In this document: positions 56,138-64,000 of the stretch, one piece after another
How positions within the stretch are numbered: position 1 is the first letter of the stretch
How the letters are laid out: every line of letters begins with the position of its first letter
NCBI RefSeq assembly: GCF_021134715.1
Contig: NC_060021.1
Span: forward strand, 1,550,001 to 1,614,000
Length of the DNA: 64,000 nucleotides
Direction of reading: 5' to 3'
From: Daphnia pulex
Lineage: Eukaryota > Arthropoda > Branchiopoda > Diplostraca > Daphniidae
Notes under the pieces: model-generated
Seen by the model: only the letters and a program-made list of their open reading frames with translations
Told to the model about the DNA's origin: nothing
Database searches by the model: none
Translations under genes and position numbers: made by a program

Positions 56138-58405
56138 ATACAGTATATTTATTATTTTGGAATACAGATCGCCTTTAAAAAGAAAAAAGAACAAAACGCA
56201 AATATCTCATCGAGGGATCGTCAAAATGTCAGCAAAACAAAAGCAAAATTGTTTTAACTATCTTATAGACCTACGAGTAACCTGAGCCCCGGTCAAATCT
56301 GGGGAACTTTTGTCTAGCGTAAAGTCGGATTGTTTTGCTATTCGCTTTTCTGTAGCTTAATCATCTGCCCGTAATAGATTTTATCGTGGGAAATCAGCCC
56401 AGTACCTTACTTGAAGATTTCGTCATCACGGCGATGCTATAGACATCTGGTGGTGTTGCTGGTTGTTGCGTCATCAAAGATTGCATCATCACGGCGATGC
56501 TATAGACATCTGGTGGTGATTTGCGACTGACCAATCACAGCGTTCTTATTGCGACATGAATAAGCTCCTCCCCCAAATGTCCGTGACAGACACAGGCTCC
56601 TCCCCCAAAGGCTTTTGGGGGAGGAGCCTGTTTTGACACATTATCCGTGACATGAATAAGCTCCTCCCCCAAAAGCTTGTTCTTTTATTATATATAGACG
56701 AGTAACCTGAGCCCCAGTCAAATCCGGGGAACTTTGGTCTTTTATTATATATATGGATTGGCGTGAATGGGTTAGGGTATGTGTAGTCTAGGTTCGGTAC
56801 TGACGAAATATCGTGACGAAAATTTTTCATTAAAAAAACACGACACTGACGCACAACAATCAATTTCATTTGAAAGTGAATCGGTTTAATAGACGAAATT
56901 AGGTTATTGGTTATAGCGCTGGCATGAAAATTATCATGGTTCAAGTCTCATTAAAGATTTACTTTTTTTAAGAATAAAAATAGTGTTTTGACCTATGCCC
57001 TTTGTTAACCATGACTGAAACAAGTCAAAATTTCGCGAGAACATTTTTTTTTCAGAAAATTTCAGAGAAAAATCAGAGAATTTACAGAAAAAAACCTTAG
57101 GTGGCCATGCGTGAAAATCTATACACTAAAAAATTTTCCGCCGGAGGCAATTCGTGAATATCCTCTATCATGCAAATTTATCGCCGGTGGCAATGTTTGA
57201 ATATCCTTTATACTGCAAATTTACCGCACGAGGCAATACGTTAAAACCTCACGTTGGTAATTTTACCGCCGTAGGCAATTGCACTTTTGCAAAGTTTGCA
57301 TAAACAATGAGACTGTTGGTATAGTCTGAATTACTCGAGAAACAATAACAGGAGATTAAACGATAAAATGAGACCAACAGCCATTAAGTAACGGGCAGGA
57401 TGAGAATGACGGGCAGGGTGTTAACGGGCAACAAAAATTAAATCGCTGTAGTAAGTCAAAAAGAAAATTTGCAGCAACATACAATGATGCCATGACGACC
57501 AATCATCAACAAATAACACAAATAACTGCCCCTAACTTTGCCGATGCATGCGGCGGCCGCGGAGTGGATGCGCGGCTAAAGAGCGGTTTCCGCGTTGCAT
57601 AGGTAACGTTGCCAAGTTATATTGTATTTTTTTACCCCAAACACTGTAGGCCCAAGGCAGATGAATAACAAGGAGGAAATTTTTGGCGCGGGCCTACGCA
57701 GGGGGCCCTTGACCGAAGTTGCAAATCACTTACGAAATAAGAATATGCCGATACAAGCAGCTGTAACGCATAACTCACAAAGCAGATGCAACGTTGCCAA
57801 CCAAAATTTCTTTTTCAGGTATGACATTGAATGGTCAAGGAAAGTCTTTAGCCAAAAGTCCGAATTAGAACTAGGCCAACTAAGGACCGGCCTCAGAAGG
57901 GCTAAAATTTACTAGGTTGTGTCGTATCGTATCGATATACGTTGTTGCATAGGCAACGTTACCAAGCTAGAATATATTTTTTTACCCCAGACACTGTTTT
58001 ATCAAGGTAGGTTATTGACAAGAGTGCATTTTTTTTTATAATTGACATTGAAAACTTACGTTAGTACTGCACTAATAAGTGTAACCTCTTAAGCAGAAAC
58101 AACGTTACAAGGAAATTGTTTTTCATGTTAAAGACTGATTGCTCAAGGAAACTTATTTTTTTTATCCCTGAGGTATAGTTATATACGAAAGTCCTTAACA
58201 ATTAGGGTGTGGGGTATAGAGGGTATGGTAGTAGTAGCTAGTAGTGAAATTCAGAGGGTTTAATGTCTATTATGTTTTTGCATATACCTTTCTTCCCTGA
58301 ATGACCAAATTCGAACCCCGAACCATACGAGTGGCAGCCCGGATTTCTGACCATTAGACCAACATTGACATGGATATATAAGGGAAAGCGTGGGCCGGTT
58401 GGTGT

Positions 58406-59114
58406 GTAGGGGAGAGGGGGATAGTTGGCAGGGTCACTTTTTGTGAATTTATTTGAATTTTTTGACCACACGTTTTGCAAATTGAATGATTGAATCAGAT
58501 TCAGATTTCAATTCTCTATGAATTGATCGTATTTTTTTACAATGTTCATATACACGAAATTGTTAAATTGAGAAAAACTGCAAAAAAAAAAGTCTGCCAA
58601 CTTGCCCCACCTACGGGGTAAGTTGTTAAGTGACGATTCTCCATTGCTCCAAAATTTCTAGGTCGAATTTTGAAAACTTGCAACTCAGCATCTCGTCAGA
58701 AATCTGTATGCCAACATGCCCCTCAACATTTCTGCCAACTAACCCCACAGGGTGCTTTTCGAACAAATAAATTGATAACTAAATAACTTTTTAATGTAGA
58801 AATGTCGGGTTTATTTTAAAAATAAGACAAACATTAATTCTTGTTTGCTTGGGTTTGCTGACACTCTTAGAGTTTTATACTATGAGAAAAATGAAAAGTG
58901 CTGAGAGGCCCAAAAAAAACTTTTTGCGGTTTTTTTTTTTCTTTTTGCTATAACTCCTGTTGGGGAAGTCGTATACTTTGAAATTTTGTATGAGTAATCT
59001 GGGTGTTGTCTTTCATATTTGGTGTAAAAGGCTTGATTTGTTTTGGTCTGTAAGGGGTCTAACTAGCAAAATGCCAATCTACCCCACCTGCCAACTAGCC
59101 CCCCTCTCCCCTAC
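58406..59114. mobile_element. TA-flanked MITE, unit 3 and array end
   Basis: Most diverged of the array copies in its right half. Its terminal CTCTCCCC-TA is the last array sequence; single-copy sequence follows. Confidence 0.85.
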
Positions 59115-59269
59115 AGATTATTAGTCAATTAGTTACAAAGAATCAATAATGAAAGAGAATAAAGGGAAACAGAATTTTCCAAACGTTATAGTAGGCTATG
59201 TTTTAATCTACTATAACCTTGATTTTCTGTCTCTTTAACGTTTAGAAAATTTACCGAAGGACATTATCG

Positions 59270-60880
59270 AACCGACATTCAATTAACCGAGGCGGGACTC
59301 GAACCCGCAATTTTCGGATGTCAAACATGCATAGAAGCCCGACGTCTTATCCATTAGGCCACACGGTCTGAAATCTATTGCATTCCAAGGCAATCGAATC
59401 ATTATTAGGCCTATTAAAACAACTACAAATTTTCTGTATAGAACTCTAAATGCGAATTTGCAGTTACTGCCTTACTGGTTTTTGTATTAAGCAACAATTT
59501 TGAAGCTTTCCTCTTATTTTTATTAAAACAATTGATCGCAATCTACTGGACATTTTAAGATTTTAACCTGTTATTTAGGTTATCCAGCATGAAACAAACC
59601 TGAGCAAATGCTGTATACCTTCGCCCTAGCTATATCACCCTATCATATATAACGTCAAATAAGTTTTTTATAGGCTCTGATGAAAGGCTCTATAGGCCCT
59701 CTATAGATTTAATGACATTTATTATAGCAAAAATAGCTCATTGATTCAAAAGCTACGCGAAGCTACGTGATGTCTAAAGGGTAACCCGGATAGTATATAA
59801 AAGCGGAATTAAATAATAATTCTTAACAAACCAAATAAAGCAACTGGGATGGGGATCTTCTTCGATCAAATTGTCGTTGGAGTTAATATTGACAGAGAAG
59901 AGAAGGGCATCATTCTTCCTATCTTCGCTCTTATTGCAGATGCCATGCCGAATTGAACAAAAAGACAATGTCCAGCAGATTTTCCCTGGCATAATTGCGA
60001 TGGCAGAGGAATAGGTGGGTACACCAAATGTATAGTCACAAAAACAATTCATCTGAAATTTATTATTACTCATTTTGAATAAGTGACTCAGTGAGCTATA
60101 TGTACCGCGCGAGTTTATCACAGCTACTTTCTTGAGAGTTTCACGAAGTCACCAGCATCAGCCCATTAACCCTTGACTCCATCACTTAACTCCAGCCAGA
60201 GATGTACCTACAGGATGGCAATGGGTCCGGAAATTTGTCCTTGTGTTGTGATTGAATCCTAGCAAAATCAAAGTTTCTTGAGAGCTAATAATAACCTCAG
60301 ATACCAAAGGCTTTTTGAACATAACGAAAAGAATCGTCGACATGCGATTAATAAGATTCAATGCAAACGCAAATTGCTGGAACGAGAAAAAAGAAAACTA
60401 ACAGAATTCATAATGTGACGCTTCTCAGAATCCGTTATTTCTGAAAAGAGAGATGGCAACTGAAAACTCACGTCGATGCCTCAACTCAACAAGTTGGTGC
60501 GCGGATGAGATTGGCAGATTCCCGCAGACGATTTATCGGATCTCAGCATCGTCGATCTCAGCCCAAAGTTGATATAGAGAGAAATCGGTTGACAAAGAAG
60601 ATGATGAGCCGGCTGATGCCCATCAAGAAAAGAACGAGGCAGTAGTGAACGAGTCTTTTTCGCTATCCGAATTTTGTATAGTTAAACCAACGGATGAGAC
60701 CCACACCGAGTCAACTGGCACCGTTGAAGCTCTTTCCGTTCCTAAAAAAAAAAAAAATAACGAATTCAACACATTTAAGGACTCCTATATGACTGTGTTG
60801 CGCTACTTATTCGCCCATGATACCAGAACCTGTTGGGTTGAAGTCAGAAGCAACAGGAGACCAAAGATAGGGAAATAAGT
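59270..60880. repeat. Diverged ~2-kb duplication, copy 1
   Basis: Aligns with 61,325-62,345 through the tRNA-Arg, a TTTCTTGAGAGTTTCACGAA block (60,131 and 61,711), an arginine/lysine-rich segment (E-K-N-R-x2-A-I, then L-L-E-R-E-K-R-K, ~60,320-60,415) and the GAGACCCACACCGAGTCAAC block (60,697 and 62,168). Copy 1 keeps an acidic open frame (D-E-P-A-D-A-H-Q-E-K-N-E then MNESFSLSEF, to 60,878), while copy 2 is broken there. It may be a decayed host gene; the product is not recognised. A minus-strand frame at 59,774-60,121 is also open but unassigned. Confidence 0.6.
59284..59368 (-). tRNA. tRNA-Arg(TCT) with 12-nt intron, copy 1
   Basis: GACCGTG acceptor, GGCCTAATGGATAAG D-arm, anticodon loop CTTCTA then intron TGCATGTTTGAC and A, T-arm GCGGGTTCGAGTCCCGC. 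The intron is at the usual 37/38 position. The acceptor pairs with CTCGGTT, giving one T-T mismatch and a G-T pair. Confidence 0.82.
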
Positions 60881-61324
60881 GATTCGACAAACTCGTTGTG
60901 GCGCTCATTTTCTGTTTCTCATTTTGTCAGCCATTAACGAAATTGTATTTATTTCCTTCTCCCAATTCAATAAATATGTGCTTTAATTATCTAAATATCT
61001 GCTTTCCGACAGAGTTCGTCGTTAGAGCAGCTTAGTGGTTAATGTTATACACTTAAACGATTACGCGATATTGCCCTTTTCTATAAGAATTGCGAAACTT
61101 TTAGCTTCATACATCGTCAGGAAATAAGGGGTATTGTTGGCCTCAATTTGGATGGCCGCAAAGAAACTGGTTTAAAGCTTTTCCACAACCGACGCCGTTT
61201 GCCATTGTACATACTTCACTTTGATGACATGGCCGGACATGGCATAGTAATAACATACCATTCCCTTCAGATGACTTTTCCTCGGTCTTATAAATTGTGT
61301 ATAAAATTTTACATTAATGTAGTA

Positions 61325-62345
61325 GGCCTATATTCATTTAACCGAGGCGGGACTCGAACCCGCAATTTTCGGATGTCATCCATTGATTAGAAGTCCGACG
61401 CCTTATCCATTAGGCCACACGGTCTTACATTTAAATTTTACTCGTCTAAAGGCAATCGAAATATTAACATTGAAAATTTTCTATGTGAGTTTGCAGTTAC
61501 TGGTTTTTGCATTAAGCACCGGTATTGACCTAGAAATGAAGGACATAACCATCATCGTTGTCCGTCGTTGTCAAGCAGATCGTCCCTGGGATAAAGGGTG
61601 ATGGCAGAGGAATAGGTATGCCAAATGTAGACATACCAAAAAAAGGGCATCTGAATTTATTGCTCATTTTAAAATAAGTGACTTAGTGAGCTACCGAGTT
61701 TATCAGGTACTTTCTTGAGAGTTTCACGAAGTCACCAGCATCGATATCAGCCATCACTGCTGACTCCAGCAGCCACAGACGACATGGACAGGACGGCGAT
61801 GTGTCCAGAAATTAGCCCTTGTTGCGTGGATTACCAAAATAAAAGTTTCTTGAGAGAGTCAATAAATAACCTCGGATACCAAAGGCCTCTCAACATAACG
61901 AAAAGAATCGTCAAAATGCGATTAAGATTCAATACGAAAAACGCGAATTGCTGGAACGAGAAAAAAGAAAAGGAACAAAATTCAGAATGTGACGTTTCTC
62001 TCAGAATCCGTTTCCTATAAAAGAGATGACAACTGAATTCACGACGATGCCTCAAGTTGCGCGGATTCCCAGGCGATTTGTCGGATCCCATCGTCGATCT
62101 CAGCCAAAAGCGCTCAAAAGTCGTAAAGTCGATTTCCGATTGATCGGTTATTCGATACTAACGCGGATGAGACCCACACCGAGTCAACTGGCATCGTTGA
62201 GGCTTAAATCCGGACACATTTAAGAACTCCTATGTGACTGTTAATTGCGCTATAGGCCCTACTTATTCGCCCATTCCCGAACCTGTTGGGTTGATGCCAG
62301 AAGCAACCGGAGACCAAGGAGACAATAAGCGATTCGACAAACTCG
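61325..62345. repeat. Diverged ~2-kb duplication, copy 2
   Basis: Shorter counterpart of 59,270-60,880 with several deletions; see copy 1. The region between the copies (60,881-61,324) and after copy 2 (62,346-62,830) has no recognisable gene. Confidence 0.6.
61339..61424 (-). tRNA. tRNA-Arg(TCT) with 13-nt intron, copy 2
   Basis: Same structure as copy 1, with a perfect anticodon stem TCGGA/TCCGA and intron ATCAATGGATGAC after CTTCTA. It shares the CTCGGTT acceptor variant with copy 1. Confidence 0.85.
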
Positions 62346-62839
62346 TTTCTCATTTTGTCAGCCATGAATGAAATTGTATCTCTTCTCTCAATTCCTTAAA
62401 TACAAATAATTTCGGACAAAATTTTTATTATTCTTTTAATATTTGTTATTAGTCATTTGATTGTTAACCATGAAATCTTATTCCATTATTTCGTTAAATT
62501 ACAAACTATTTCCGTATCTTCCGGTATCTTCCATTCATGCCGCAGCATTATTATGGTAATATAAGTCAAGGGGAATTCTGTTGGGGTGTGACTAAAATCG
62601 AGAAGGGTGAAAACGAATTCCTTTCAGCAATGCCTTATGTGTGTAAGGTTGACCTTGCTGCTAATTTTAAAAATAAACAAGTTGAAGCAGTTAGTAACAC
62701 AGTCTCTGGCTCGAAGCAAACTCGTTCGACAATTCACGACACACCCTTGTCCATCAGGGTGTGGTTGGTTGCAAATGCTTTTCTCGGCTACCTTGGGGGA
62801 TCAAGAGGGTGGGAGGGGGGTGCATGTTAGGTGGATGAC

Positions 62840-62847
62840 TATAAAAG
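62840..62847 (+). promoter_or_regulatory. TATA box of the cuticle gene
   Basis: TATAAAAG lies 74 bases before the ATG at 62,914. A TCAGT initiator-like motif is at 62,893-62,897, further than the usual ~30 bases; an alternative start lies around 62,868-62,872. Confidence 0.75.
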
Positions 62848-62913
62848 AGTCTGTTGGCAGTCCATTAACAGCATCCTCCTCGAGCTCTTCCTTCAGTCTT
62901 CACGAGAACGACA

Positions 62914-63801
62914 ATGAAGTCCACGGTAATAATTAATTTAAATTTCTTAAATCTTAATTCTTTAAAGTTAACATTTTGAATTTTCCATACGTAGATCGCC
63001 TGTGCGGCCTGTCTGTTGGTGTTGGCTGTTGCCGCCCAAGCCCAATTCTTCGGATATGGTGGATATGGCGGATACTACGGAAATTACGGTGCCTATCCAT
63101 TTGCTGGCGTCCGCGCCACCACGGCCTACACCGGAATCCCCGCAACTGCCGCCGTCCCCGCCGCCTATCCCGTCGCTTACGGCTACCCTTCTATCTCCGC
63201 CACCCAGTACCACGCCCAGGACGAGCTCGGCCAGGCCAGCTTCGGCTACGCTCACCCCGGACAGGCCGCCAGCAACCTCCGTGACGGTTTCGGCAACCAG
63301 ATCGGCAGCTACGCTTACTTCAACCCGGAAGGTAAGGAAGTCCGCGTCTCCTACACCGCCGACTCCCGAGGCTTCCGCGTCCAATCCAACAACTTGCCCG
63401 TCGCTCCCGTCGACAATTCAGTAGCACCCCTCCCGGTCCAGGACACTCCCGAAGTGGCCGCTGCCAAGGCCGATCACGCCGCCGCTGTCGCCGTTGCCAA
63501 GTCCGGAGTCGCCCCAGTCACTCCCGTTGCCACCACTGTCGCTCTTCCGGCCCAGGTCCAGGACACTCCCGAGGTGGCCGCTGCCAAGGCGGAATTCGCC
63601 GTTAAATTCGCCGCCGCTAAGGACGCCGCTATCCCAGCCATCCGTGCTAAGCGCCAAATCTATGGTGACGATGCAACTCCATTCGAATTTAGAGTGCCCA
63701 TTGCCTATTTTCCTGGTGGCTATATATTTTACCCACCCTCCCACTACACCGCCCCTGAGACCTCTTTGACCAACCCCACACCCGGCCAAGCAACCGCTTA
63801 A
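62914..63801 (+). CDS. Cuticular protein with R&R chitin-binding domain (2 exons)
   Basis: Exon 1 (62,914-62,925) encodes only MKST, then a 69-base GT-AG intron, then exon 2 (62,995-63,801); the product is 272 residues. A four-residue first exon splitting the signal peptide is typical of arthropod cuticle genes. The signal peptide is M-K-S-T-I-A-C-A-A-C-L-L-V-L-A-V-A-A. A Gly/Tyr-rich stretch (G-Y-G-G-Y-G-G-Y) follows. The chitin_bind_4 domain has G-Q-A-S-F-G-Y-A-H-P, G-N-Q-I-G-S-Y-A-Y-F-N-P-E-G-K and V-S-Y-T-A-D-S-R-G-F. Two Ala-rich repeats start V-Q-D-T-P-E-V-A-A-A-K-A. It would be secreted and bind chitin in the exoskeleton. GC-rich third codon positions contrast with the AT-rich surroundings and suggest high expression. 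Confidence 0.95.
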
Positions 63802-63868
63802 CGTTCGACCAAAGTTTGAACACCATTTCAAACCTTTTTCATTCTTCGCTCTGTCTTTATTTTTTCGA

Positions 63869-63874
63869 AATAAA
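63869..63874 (+). terminator. Poly(A) signal of the cuticle gene
   Basis: AATAAA 68 bases after the TAA stop, the first such hexamer downstream. Confidence 0.75.
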
Positions 63875-64000
63875 TTTGTAAGGAAAATCGAAATTAATTT
63901 CCTTTGTCATTGCGACCTTCTTATTTTTCATAAACCGGTTTTTCAAAATGAAACAATGCGTACGTTCAACATCAAACCAAATAATTTGTGCGGTTATCTA

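Larger units (their letters stand above)
40467..59114. repeat. Tandem array of 7.51-kb units (2 full, 1 partial)
   Basis: Using the fold-back centre as a reference, units are 40,531-48,040 (7,510 bp), 48,041-55,554 (7,514 bp) and a partial 55,555-59,114. Units 1 and 2 are almost identical; unit 3 carries more differences. All units have tRNA-Glu, tRNA-Phe, the 41.5-kb hairpin, a 43-bp repeat and the MITE. Only units 1 and 2 have the PAN ORF, the His-rich ORF and the tRNA-Cys pair. The array ends exactly at the outer end of the MITE (59,114). Confidence 0.95.

Noticed and set aside
62968-63384. Long minus-strand and alternate-frame ORFs over the cuticle gene
   Set aside because: GC-rich codon bias of the cuticle gene leaves all other frames open; only the plus frame from 62,914 has signal peptide and R&R domain.

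Overview
This is a eukaryotic, AT-rich window that reads as arthropod and most likely a water flea (Daphnia-type crustacean). The signs are very short GT-AG introns (44-60 bases in the clearest cases), a GC-biased cuticle gene with an R&R chitin-binding domain, dispersed tRNA genes, P-element/THAP transposons, and many copies of a degraded 'IDGLPL' transposase. The assignment comes from these gene families; no search was run.

Layout. 1-3.0 kb: one host gene, a secreted mucin-like protein ending in a CUB-like domain. 3-12.5 kb: repeat-rich ground with hairpins, a 70-bp minisatellite and minus-strand transposase pseudogenes. 12.58-36.94 kb: a block bounded by two directly repeated ~358-bp LTR-like sequences. 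It holds a divergent two-gene transposon relic, a P-like transposon (15.8-19.8 kb), a broken FBXO21-like gene (20.1-22.2 kb), a complete P-like transposon with terminal inverted repeats (23,263-28,446), a segmental duplication (22.0-29.3 versus 31.5-33.5 kb) whose second copy preserves the empty P-element site, a possible HEPN gene relic, and a small THAP-domain ORF. 37-40 kb: a hairpin element, an orphan broken copy of the CUB gene's last exon, and a small secreted, possibly GPI-anchored protein gene.

40.5-59.1 kb: a tandem array of 7.51-kb units, two complete and one partial. Each complete unit carries tRNA-Glu(TTC), tRNA-Phe(GAA), two tRNA-Cys(GCA), a ~705-bp TA-flanked MITE, a 535-bp fold-back sequence, a PAN/apple-domain ORF and a His/Gly/Tyr-rich ORF. 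59.2-62.4 kb: a diverged ~2-kb duplication, each half carrying an intron-containing tRNA-Arg(TCT). 62.8-63.9 kb: a well-formed cuticle protein gene with TATA box, signal peptide and poly(A) signal.

The window is mostly a record of transposition, nested insertion and local duplication rather than a set of cooperating genes. The clearest functional genes are the cuticle gene, the mucin/CUB gene and the tRNA genes. The most informative structural observations are the swapped target-site duplications of the two LTRs, the P-element insertion with its preserved empty site, and the tRNA-bearing 7.5-kb array whose two ends both lie at copies of one MITE family.
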